Virus record (IMG/VR): IMGVR_UViG_3300033143_004276
Location: 1 to 46,325 of that record
Direction: 5' to 3' (one strand)
Length of the DNA stretch: 46,325 nt
Source of the DNA: a virus
Shown here: in pieces, positions 16,002 through 23,152 of the stretch
Layout: every line of letters begins with the position of its first letter
How positions within the stretch are numbered: position 1 is the stretch's first letter
The notes under the pieces: generated by a model
Seen by the model: only the letters and a program-made list of their open reading frames with translations
Told to the model about the DNA's origin: nothing
Databases searched by the model: none
Position numbers and translations under genes: made by a program

Positions 16002-16769
16002 TTATTTAATGTTGTACTTATTAACGATTTTAACAAGCTCACTTGGATTACCCAATTCAGCGCTTGCGATATCTACTGTGTCTACTTTTTCGCCGCTCTT
16101 CTTAAGATCAAAAAGTTTTTCAACAATCTGAGACTTATTAAGTGCTTCAAATTCAGGCTCTGATTTATTAAGAGGCTGTACGTTCTTATAAGAAGAACTC
16201 TTAGAAGGGACTGGAGAATCAGCTAAAACTTGAACCGCTTTAACTATTGCTTCGAGTTTTCCTTCAAGACTGCCAATTTTTTCATCAACGTAAGACTTCA
16301 TTAAAGTCTCAGACTCTTGCATAGACTTGACTAATTTATGATTTCCTGCATTAGGATCAGCTTCGGAATTCTTTCCTTCACCTTTACCCATGTCATCATC
16401 CATTTTTTTAGCGTCGTCTTTGTCGTCATCATCATCTTCATCGTCGTCTTCGTCATCACCTTTAACAACTTTATGATTTCCTGCATTAGGGTCAGCTTCG
16501 GAATTCTTTCCTTCAGCTTTATCTACGCAGTCGTCTTTGTCGTCTTTGTCGTCTTTGTCGTCTTTGTCGTCTTTGTCTTCGTCATCATCGTCAGCTTTCT
16601 CAGCATCTTCTTTACCTAAAGAACCGTTTTTGTCCTTACCAGCAAGACCCTCAGAATCACCAATTTTAACTTCAGAAGCGGAAAAACGATCAGACTTTTT
16701 AAGTTCTTCGATCTCTGCTAGAGATTCGTCGATTAAAGACACTAGACTTTTCATCATTTCTTCATTCAT
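16002..16769 (-). CDS. Putative capsid scaffold protein, acidic and repetitive
   Basis: 255 residues, helical at both ends, with an acidic low-complexity middle (about 60-125) of D, K and E. A 17-residue unit, EGKNSEADPNAGNHK(V/L)VK, appears twice in this region. The C-terminal 110 residues are a helical, K/E-rich domain with KSYVDEKIGSLEGKLEAIVKAVQVL, suggesting a coiled coil. Placed just upstream of the major capsid gene and downstream of a small decoration-type gene, it fits the position and composition of a scaffolding protein. ATG at 16769 has AAGGA eight bases upstream. Confidence 0.65.
   Translation of the reverse strand: MNEEMMKSLVSLIDESLAEIEELKKSDRFSASEVKIGDSEGLAGKDKNGSLGKEDAEKADDDDEDKDDKDDKDDKDDKDDCVDKAEGKNSEADPNAGNHKVVKGDDEDDDEDDDDDKDDAKKMDDDMGKGEGKNSEADPNAGNHKLVKSMQESETLMKSYVDEKIGSLEGKLEAIVKAVQVLADSPVPSKSSSYKNVQPLNKSEPEFEALNKSQIVEKLFDLKKSGEKVDTVDIASAELGNPSELVKIVNKYNIK
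16335..16521 (-). repeat. Direct repeat inside the scaffold gene
   Basis: Two near-identical copies of about 48 bases, at roughly 16336-16383 and 16471-16518, encode the repeated EGKNSEADPNAGNHK unit. The first copy is flanked by an acidic codon run. Confidence 0.85.
16528..16580 (-). repeat. Short tandem repeat encoding acidic DDK run
   Basis: Plus-strand GTCTTTGTC-type units repeat about five times, giving DDKDDKDDKDD on the minus strand. Such runs are prone to copy-number change during replication. Confidence 0.8.
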
Positions 16770-16800
16770 ATGTCGAATCCTTTCATAAGTTAAATGGTTT

Positions 16801-17205
16801 TTACTGACCTAATCCGATAACATCAGATAATCCAGCGATCCTAGCTAGCTCAGTTGTATCTGCGCCGCTCTCAATGACAACATCGTTAGCATGTGCAGTA
16901 CACTCAGCTAGTAATATTAATGCATCACCGTCATCCATAATTGCTGCGATTGTTGTTTCTGCTGCTGCGCCTTTGATCTTGATTTGACCAGGTGCTGCGA
17001 TACCAATTCCTAGGAATGGTGACGATTGGTCACTTACTCCGCCCATTGGCGCTTGGATATCTTTTTCTACATAGGATACTACTAGAACATCTCCAGTACC
17101 GCCTGCTTTTGTTACTTCGACTGTTTCGCCTACACGTGCTGCAGATAATCCGCGTTGCCCCATGTTACGAGCGATTTTGTCGAGAATTGCTACTTTATTA
17201 GCCAT
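16801..17205 (-). CDS. Probable capsid decoration or stabilisation protein
   Basis: 134 residues. The N-terminus (AILDKIARNMGQRGLSAARV) is a helix; the rest alternates short strands with glycines (VGETVEVTKAGG, GDALILLAECTAHANDV), a beta-barrel-like pattern. It lies just upstream of the scaffold and capsid genes, downstream of the prohead protease, where tailed phages often encode a decoration protein. ATG at 17205 has AAGGAG nine bases upstream. Assignment is from context and composition, not a motif. Confidence 0.55.
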   Translation of the reverse strand: MANKVAILDKIARNMGQRGLSAARVGETVEVTKAGGTGDVLVVSYVEKDIQAPMGGVSDQSSPFLGIGIAAPGQIKIKGAAAETTIAAIMDDGDALILLAECTAHANDVVIESGADTTELARIAGLSDVIGLGQ

Positions 17206-17303
17206 TTAAAATTACTCCTTAATTAAGTTGATTTGCAAACCGCTTAATGCGATATTTACTATATCATATATACAAAGTTAAACATACTCGGGTATTACTC
17301 AGG

Positions 17304-18566
17304 TTATACCATCATCTGAACTAGGTCTTCAAAAGATAAACTCTTTTTGCATTCTCGGCACTTAACCTGGTTAGCCATGTAAACTTGTTCATGGCCACAG
17401 TCTTTACAGGTTGTGTACTTAAATCCGTCACTTACAGACTCTGATTGAATAACTGAACCACCAGTCATATCCGTAGGGATACCACCGCCGCCGTAACCAG
17501 CAGTTAGAGCTTTCTCGAATTTAACTACGTGGCGATGACTAGGAGATACGAATGATTGATGGTAATTGGCCATCGTTGTCAGTTCACTCTTTAGATTGCT
17601 ATTTTTAGCATTTGCTGCTTTTTCAGCATATTGCCCAGCGTGAGATGTATTCTGTGCATCTGTCATCTTGTGGGCTTCTTGGTCGCCGATTCTCATTTTA
17701 TGCTCTGGATATGGATGCTGAGAACTTAAGGCTTTTTTGAGTTCTGCATAGGATTCGAATAATGTCTTAAAATTATTGAAGCTATTGTCTTCGGTGGCAC
17801 ATTTAGCACTACTGATGATATCGTTAATTTTTTCTATATTTTTTCGTAACTTGTACTGTATAGAATTCTTAATTATGTCGTCTACGTCTTCATAAGGCAT
17901 CTTAATCTCTATGCCTATAGATGATGCTAAATCTTGAATTTTATTGAGATTTTCCATTAATTTTTCAGCAGAAGCATGACGAGTTATGTGGCGGAAAGAT
18001 GGCACGTTGGTCTTTGCTAAGTGCACAACGGATTTGATTAGTTTTTCATCTTCTTCCCAATTTGAGCTTTTCGCTAAACTGGTTGGCTCTACTAGGGTGG
18101 CTTGATTAGCAGGAGTAAAAGTCAGTGCGACTGAATGTATTTTGGTCCTAGCTAGCAAATTGGTATCTGCTATGCCTCTAGCTACAACTCCACCTTCAAC
18201 AGATGCCTTTAGTCTCAAAGGGCAATCCGTCTTATGGATATTCCTTAGTATAGCTGCAGCCGCTTTTGCGTTGGGGTGATCACTATCGTTATATAGTTCT
18301 CCTTGAACGTATATGAAAGGAGATTTTACTTTATTCCAGTAATATGTATGGCGAGGATCTGTACAATCTTCTGCCTTAAGTATCTTTTTAGCACCAGTTA
18401 CTTTTCCAATAGAATTAAAGAACCCTTTGCCGTGGTTGTCGTTTAAACGCCCCCTGCCAGCCTCTAATTCAGATATATCAGCTCCTTCTACACTGAGCAT
18501 TTCTCCCTGTGTATCTCTAAGTTGACTGCCTGCTATCATGTCTATTTCAAGTGTTTTCTTTCCCAT
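17304..18566 (-). CDS. Prohead maturation protease
   Basis: 420 residues. The N-terminal 160 residues look like a herpes/HK97-type prohead protease: NDNHGKGFFNSIGKV with a candidate catalytic His (45), then RLKASVEGGVV with a candidate Ser (122), and HSVALTFTPANQ, matching the usual G-x-S-x-EG and ALT-x-x-PAN pattern. A helical middle follows. The C-terminal 70 residues hold KALTAGYGGGGIPTD (353-367), very like the major capsid N-terminus, and a CxxC zinc ribbon (Cys 387, 390, 403, 406). The ATG at 18566 lies seven bases after a promoter -10, so the mRNA may be almost leaderless. Confidence 0.8.
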   Translation of the reverse strand: MGKKTLEIDMIAGSQLRDTQGEMLSVEGADISELEAGRGRLNDNHGKGFFNSIGKVTGAKKILKAEDCTDPRHTYYWNKVKSPFIYVQGELYNDSDHPNAKAAAAILRNIHKTDCPLRLKASVEGGVVARGIADTNLLARTKIHSVALTFTPANQATLVEPTSLAKSSNWEEDEKLIKSVVHLAKTNVPSFRHITRHASAEKLMENLNKIQDLASSIGIEIKMPYEDVDDIIKNSIQYKLRKNIEKINDIISSAKCATEDNSFNNFKTLFESYAELKKALSSQHPYPEHKMRIGDQEAHKMTDAQNTSHAGQYAEKAANAKNSNLKSELTTMANYHQSFVSPSHRHVVKFEKALTAGYGGGGIPTDMTGGSVIQSESVSDGFKYTTCKDCGHEQVYMANQVKCRECKKSLSFEDLVQMMV

Positions 18567-18573
18567 ATAGACT

Positions 18574-18582
18574 ATTATACTA
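18574..18582 (-). promoter_or_regulatory. Promoter TAGTATAAT abutting the protease start
   Basis: Exact copy of the T(G/A)GTATAAT element. Seven bases separate TATAAT from ATG 18566, so transcription would start at or just before the start codon, leaving no room for a ribosome binding site. Confidence 0.55.
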
Positions 18583-18603
18583 CATAACTTACTGGAAATG
18601 AGA

Positions 18604-18647
18604 GAACCCGCTTAACTAATGACTTTTCAGCCTAATTAAACGGGTTC
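18604..18647 (-). terminator. Possible weak terminator hairpin
   Basis: GAACCCG (18604-18610) pairs with CGGGTTC (18641-18647), with an additional TTAA/TTAA match inside the stem around a 20-base loop. No U-run follows on either strand. It follows the HTH gene at 18675 and precedes the protease promoter, where a terminator would be expected. Confidence 0.4.
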
Positions 18648-18674
18648 ATGGGGATGCGCATTGATATTATACTA

Positions 18675-19016
18675 TCACTTCTTTTTATCTACAATCTCTT
18701 CAAAAGAGTCAGTTTTGCGTATTTTCTCTAACGCCTTCTTTTCACTCTTCTTAATGGTGTCTATACTTACACCACAAAAATGAGCTATCTCCATATCTGA
18801 TAAATCTTTATGGTCTGGCATATGATGCTTAATTAATTTAAAAAAGCAATAATTAGCTAATTGATGCGAGACTGCCCATGGACAACCCGGTAGTTCAGCT
18901 TCTTTCTCTTCTGATAAATTACCAGAATAACCACGAATAGCTTTTAAGCGCTGAACAGCTAAGTCGCACCATTCAGTGGGAAGATTTTCTAATTGCTTTA
19001 AACATCTAGAGTCCAT
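18675..19016 (-). CDS. Helix-turn-helix protein, sigma region 4-like
   Basis: 113 residues from ATG at 19016 just after the stop of the upstream gene; the in-frame TTG at 19058 lies inside that gene. The C-terminal half reads DLSDMEIAHFCGVSIDTIKK followed by a basic helix, a classic HTH like sigma-70 region 4 or LuxR-type DNA binding. No other sigma regions, so a free-standing transcription factor rather than a full sigma factor. A strong virion-operon promoter lies just downstream, making late-gene regulation a plausible but unproven role. Confidence 0.7.
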   Translation of the reverse strand: MDSRCLKQLENLPTEWCDLAVQRLKAIRGYSGNLSEEKEAELPGCPWAVSHQLANYCFFKLIKHHMPDHKDLSDMEIAHFCGVSIDTIKKSEKKALEKIRKTDSFEEIVDKKK

Positions 19017-19017
19017 A

Positions 19018-19608
19018 TTAAGCTTCTTGTCCTGAACTTGGTTCAGCAACTTCTTCAACTAATGGTTTCTGAAAAACCTCTAACACTGTAACTTCATGCT
19101 CTACACCCTGAAGATCAGCAGTGAAACTGTCGCCTGCTTTACGATCAATAAGTGAATCTTTAAACTCTGGAAGAGCAATTTCTGTCAATGCTAGTTTAGA
19201 ACGTAGGATACTTTTGCCTTCTGCATTCGCAGTTGTAGTGAAAACAACAACACTTTCGCTATTGATTACTTCACCAGGAGTGAAACCTAAATCAGTATTC
19301 TCTTTATCTGATGCACTAGTAAAATCAACGATTTGTTTCTTTTCAGCTAAGGCATTAACATCTTCTACATTGAGGTCTTTATCAATCTCTTGAATAGCCG
19401 AAAGACGGTATTGAATATCGCGTTGCCTATTTGCAATCTCTCTAAGATCTGCAGCAAGTTGAGACATTGAATTCCCTACTTGCTGAGTTAGCATTTGAGA
19501 GACACGTGTTGCCATCTCTAATTGCTCAACTCGCTTATCGAGATCATCTGTCTTCCCTTTAATGTTTTGAGCTAATTCATTCTTTGTTGGTGCTTTGCGT
19601 TGCTTCAT
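19018..19608 (-). CDS. Coiled-coil protein with C-terminal FKBP/GreA-like fold, unknown
   Basis: 196 residues. Residues about 20-80 form a coiled coil (RVEQLEMATRVSQMLTQQ). Residues about 108-180 read like an FKBP-type fold, as in GreA or trigger factor C-terminal domains: GEVINSESVVVF, ALPEFKDSLIDRKAGDSF, GVEHEVTVLEV. A coiled-coil plus this fold is the GreA layout, but GreA acidic tip residues are not obvious. ATG at 19608 with AGGAG upstream; overlaps the kinase gene by four bases. The protein could affect transcription or folding; this is speculative. Confidence 0.6.
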   Translation of the reverse strand: MKQRKAPTKNELAQNIKGKTDDLDKRVEQLEMATRVSQMLTQQVGNSMSQLAADLREIANRQRDIQYRLSAIQEIDKDLNVEDVNALAEKKQIVDFTSASDKENTDLGFTPGEVINSESVVVFTTTANAEGKSILRSKLALTEIALPEFKDSLIDRKAGDSFTADLQGVEHEVTVLEVFQKPLVEEVAEPSSGQEA

Positions 19609-20477
19609 GTTTTCTCCTTTTGTTTATCTAAGATTCTTTTAGCATATAGCTTTAAAACTAAAACTTCATCATTGGTTAATTCTTTTATACTTGTACCGCC
19701 GTTGAATAAGGTTTTAAGTTGGTGGTTTAAGTAATCCTTGATATTTGACTCTATGAGATCGAAAGTTGCGCCTTTTTGCTTAACTATTCTCTTCGAGAGT
19801 ATCGTGTTGATGGCATTGGCCTTTTCAAGGATATTTTGCTCTTTGGTTTTTCCATCTTCCGTTTTTGAAACCTCTCCAGCTTTGCCAGGAATAGTAGTGT
19901 CGGAATCGCCTTCAGAAGTCGAAACTTTTCTCGCATCGATAGGTTGTGGGTCTTCGCTTTTTTTGAGAGAAGTAGTATCGTCGCTCTTACTGTCTGGAGT
20001 CTCTGGTTTAAAGTCACTTAATTGCCTCGGCATGAAATTAAAGTTATGAGCCAGCTTGGTAAACAATTTGCTGGCTATATTAAATTGTGGACGAGTTAGG
20101 GGTTCTTTATTTTCTACGCATCTTTTCCAATGAGCTTCTACATCGGGGTCAACAAGGAGAATTTTTTCAACTTGATTTCTATCTTCGAATTCTTGAAGAA
20201 TTTCAAGATCGTCATCTGAAAGCATCGCTTTTCTACCGTAAACATGTGGCCAGATCCACTCACCATAAATCGATCTGTCAAAGATAACATCTTTATTATC
20301 GTATTTCATATATAAATCTAAAATATCATCTAAATACGATGGGCCAGAATATCCAGGTTCATTATACTTAGCGTCTGGAGCAGACATATGAATAACTTCG
20401 AATCCCCGTTTTCGATATAGTTCGGCTACAGTTGATTTTCCTGTCCTATCTAATCCTTCAAGTACTATAAAACTCAT
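19605..20477 (-). CDS. P-loop nucleotide kinase with C-terminal extension
   Basis: 290 residues. The N-terminal 150 residues resemble thymidylate or deoxynucleotide kinases: GLDRTGKS at 8-15, VIFDRSIYGEWIW with a D-R signature at 67-68. The core is compact. Residues about 155-205 are a charged, low-complexity linker (KPETPDSKSDDTTS), and the last 75 residues form a separate helical segment (ANAINTILSKRIV, KELTNDEVLVLKLYAKRI) not seen in ordinary kinases. The substrate cannot be inferred. It sits between portal and prohead protease genes, upstream of the coiled-coil gene, and overlaps it by four bases. Confidence 0.75.
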   Translation of the reverse strand: MSFIVLEGLDRTGKSTVAELYRKRGFEVIHMSAPDAKYNEPGYSGPSYLDDILDLYMKYDNKDVIFDRSIYGEWIWPHVYGRKAMLSDDDLEILQEFEDRNQVEKILLVDPDVEAHWKRCVENKEPLTRPQFNIASKLFTKLAHNFNFMPRQLSDFKPETPDSKSDDTTSLKKSEDPQPIDARKVSTSEGDSDTTIPGKAGEVSKTEDGKTKEQNILEKANAINTILSKRIVKQKGATFDLIESNIKDYLNHQLKTLFNGGTSIKELTNDEVLVLKLYAKRILDKQKEKT

Positions 20478-20480
20478 TAA

Positions 20481-21185
20481 TTACCCCTTATATCTATTAC
20501 CTTTGCTTGCGTTTTCAGATTTCCACAAAGGTTGTAAATTACCTAATGACCACGACTCCATGAATCCTTCATCATTATACGACTCATAACTAAACCATGA
20601 GTCAGGTGTTATGTGGTCTATTTCCCACATACCATAATTATCCCAAGCCATGCCTTCTGTGAACTTAGATTCTAATCGTTCCAATAATTCTTCAAGAGTA
20701 TAAGAGAGCATTAAAAAAGTAGATGTATAGTTTTTACTAGAATTGCGTGATCGAAGTCTAGCGCTTATACTTGCTTTCATAGACGACTTGATACGTTTTT
20801 GTTCAGGTGTATACATGCGGACCTTATCTGCTTGGCACCCTCTGCATACCCTATCGCCATCAATATTACGATGGTACCCCATATCGGTTGCACAACATGG
20901 GCAATGCTTGCGGTATCTAACGCACTTATTGCCTGCTTTAGAAAACCTAACAGACACATCGTTATAGTCATAATGTAAATAATTATGTTTGCGAAATTTT
21001 TCTCTATTAGAATGAGAACGTCCAAGCATGGGATTAGTTTGACGCTTTTTACTAGCGCAACTAGCACATGTAGTTTTAGTTAAGTGTTTGCGCTTATAGC
21101 CACGATCAATACCGCAAGTACCGCAAGTAGATTTATAATATCTATGATTGCTGTTTTTTTTATAAATATAATCTAATTCATCCAT
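20481..21185 (-). CDS. HNH endonuclease with zinc ribbons
   Basis: 234 residues with four CxxC pairs (CGTC, CASC, CPCC, CRGC) and a C-terminal HNH core: WEIDHITPDS, then SWSLGNLQPLWKSENASKGN. HNH plus zinc ribbons is typical of phage homing endonucleases. It sits between portal and kinase genes, separated by only 17 and 3 bases, as expected for a mobile gene in an operon. The ATG at 21185 lies six bases after TAGTATAAT and has no ribosome binding site, so its message may be leaderless. No disruption of the portal gene is visible. Confidence 0.85.
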   Translation of the reverse strand: MDELDYIYKKNSNHRYYKSTCGTCGIDRGYKRKHLTKTTCASCASKKRQTNPMLGRSHSNREKFRKHNYLHYDYNDVSVRFSKAGNKCVRYRKHCPCCATDMGYHRNIDGDRVCRGCQADKVRMYTPEQKRIKSSMKASISARLRSRNSSKNYTSTFLMLSYTLEELLERLESKFTEGMAWDNYGMWEIDHITPDSWFSYESYNDEGFMESWSLGNLQPLWKSENASKGNRYKG

Positions 21186-21191
21186 GAATAT

Positions 21192-21200
21192 ATTATACTA
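21192..21200 (-). promoter_or_regulatory. Promoter TAGTATAAT abutting the HNH start
   Basis: Exact copy of the element, six bases before ATG 21185 and just after the portal stop at 21203. The expected start of transcription coincides with the start codon. Confidence 0.5.
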
Positions 21201-21202
21201 AC

Positions 21203-23131
21203 CTATTCTTCTATATCGTCATCATTTAGTGGATTGCTTACCATTTTTCCACCAATATTTAAAGGTTTAGAGGCTGCACCTGAAGCTTTAGCAGAATCTT
21301 TAAGACTCTCGTGCTGGACAGCTGCATGAGCTTGTCTAGCTTTTTGGTCATCCATTTCTGAATCATGTTGTTCTTGTTCACGCTGTCCTTGCTGCTCTTG
21401 TTGTTGTCCAGCTTGTTCTTGCTGTTGTTGTTCTGCTTGCATCTGTTGAGCTTGCATCTTATCCTGCTGCTTAGACCTATCGAGAGTCATGAGCATTTGT
21501 TGCCACCCCATAAAGGCCGGATCTCCAGGGAAGTAAGCAAGTTCTCGTTTACCTTTTGCTTGCTTATCATCTAAGAATAGTTCTCTCTGCTCTGCCTTAG
21601 TCAATAGAGAGTTAGCTAATTCCCAAAAAGTTTGATTAAGAGGTAGATCAAAGATAGGATGTTTAGTTGCTTCTTTCTCAGAGGCACGAAGAAGATCATT
21701 CATTGATGCATTAACTGTCATCTCAGCCTGTAGCAGTGCCACGTTGGTCTGTGGTGTCTCATCAGTGTATCCAACAAATTTAAATTCATATTTCTTAGCT
21801 AGTTCTTTGTCGATAGCAGGAATGATATTCCCGTTAATAGTATCTTCGAACATCATAAGTAGAGGCATTAATCCTCTTTCACGAGAGTAAGTAATCTTAT
21901 ACTCGTTATTTGCTTGTTGCATGGACGCACCACTAGTTGAACTAGTTAAGTAATCAAGTCCTAATTCGACCGGGTCGATCTGAAATTGAGTACATAACGC
22001 TCTCATTAGATGATTGTTGTAATTTAGATATTCCATCTCTCTAGCACTACCAGTGAGACTCACCCATTGAACGTCGTCTAGACCAGCAATAATTGGAGTT
22101 CGCCAAGCATTTTGAACACCTGAAATAGTATTATAGAACTGTCGTCTAAAAGATGACATTTGTGCTTGAGTAACTGTCCCTTTTAAATGGAGAATTCCTC
22201 GTGCCGCATAACCATGAGTAAAAAAGTTAGCATTATAATTTTCTACGTTTAAATGATTTGTTACATTGATAATAGCTAATTCAAGTACAGAATAGCAATA
22301 CCCCATAGAATCAGCAAAGTTTTGAGGGTTTGCTAGTTTCCAAATCATATCCTCATCGCCGAATGCAGCCAGTACCCTATTGTCATAAGACATCTGCACA
22401 TACTTAAAGTATTCTATATCTGGTTCATTTATCTCAAGATCAGCATTTGGATTATTGTCTCCAAATTCTTTAGCTCGCATTGTCATCTTACGGGCCGAAG
22501 CAATCTCTTTTTGGATAATCTCTCTACTTGTTTCTTGATTGATAAGATACATAGACTCACCAGGAATTGGACGTATCCTATGAAGACCGCCACTTCTAGT
22601 TAAGATTTTTTCAACAGCGATATGGCCGAACGTAATTGCGTCTCTAGCACATAGCTTAAGGAACTCAGCAAAAAGCATTTCTTCACCAGCTGGAGTTCCG
22701 TCTTTACGACCGCAGTTTAAGATAAAATCTTCTAAATCTGCAATTTCTTGCTTCTCTTGCGAAGTAAGATGTTCGTCACCATCTTTTTTCTTTATCCGAT
22801 ACCCCATGTCAAACTGACGTCTCTGTGGTCTAGCAAACATTAACATGGTATCTACACGTGCTTGAATGATAGCTGATACTAACCAGTCCCTTACAGACGT
22901 GTCTTTTAGGGTTTTATTAGATAACCTAGACATCTTATTCTTAAAAATAAAATGTTGATGCACTTGATCGAAGAACGGATCATCAATTATCGCTTTCTGA
23001 CCAATAGCGCCTTTATTATCTGATTCCATAGCGTGATCTGGCAGAGCGTCAGCATCTGCTTTTAACAACTCATCGATATCACCACGAAGTGAATCTCGAA
23101 TACTACCTGTAAGATTATCAAAGAATCCCAT
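21203..23131 (-). CDS. Portal protein
   Basis: 642 residues, the length of large phage portals. Features include an N-terminal helical region (DIDELLKADADALPD), the core with RDWLVSAIIQARVDTMLM and VAVPGES-like loops (GLHRIRPIPGES), and a long helical segment with NEYKITYSRERGLMPLLMMFED. The C-terminus is a glutamine-rich tail (about 550-605). The portal forms the dodecameric ring through which DNA enters and leaves. It follows the terminase large gene by 21 bases, the usual order. GAGG lies six bases upstream of ATG 23131. Confidence 0.9.
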   Translation of the reverse strand: MGFFDNLTGSIRDSLRGDIDELLKADADALPDHAMESDNKGAIGQKAIIDDPFFDQVHQHFIFKNKMSRLSNKTLKDTSVRDWLVSAIIQARVDTMLMFARPQRRQFDMGYRIKKKDGDEHLTSQEKQEIADLEDFILNCGRKDGTPAGEEMLFAEFLKLCARDAITFGHIAVEKILTRSGGLHRIRPIPGESMYLINQETSREIIQKEIASARKMTMRAKEFGDNNPNADLEINEPDIEYFKYVQMSYDNRVLAAFGDEDMIWKLANPQNFADSMGYCYSVLELAIINVTNHLNVENYNANFFTHGYAARGILHLKGTVTQAQMSSFRRQFYNTISGVQNAWRTPIIAGLDDVQWVSLTGSAREMEYLNYNNHLMRALCTQFQIDPVELGLDYLTSSTSGASMQQANNEYKITYSRERGLMPLLMMFEDTINGNIIPAIDKELAKKYEFKFVGYTDETPQTNVALLQAEMTVNASMNDLLRASEKEATKHPIFDLPLNQTFWELANSLLTKAEQRELFLDDKQAKGKRELAYFPGDPAFMGWQQMLMTLDRSKQQDKMQAQQMQAEQQQQEQAGQQQEQQGQREQEQHDSEMDDQKARQAHAAVQHESLKDSAKASGAASKPLNIGGKMVSNPLNDDDIEE

Positions 23132-23152
23132 TTTTTACCTCTAAAAGTTGTG

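Noticed and set aside
16528-16580. CRISPR-like tandem repeat
   Set aside because: Nine-base units without spacers, in frame in a coding gene and coding DDK; a simple sequence repeat.
16338-16619. Plus-strand open frame across the acidic repeat
   Set aside because: It is the mirror of the D/K-rich tract in the minus-strand scaffold gene, with no plus-strand binding site or promoter.
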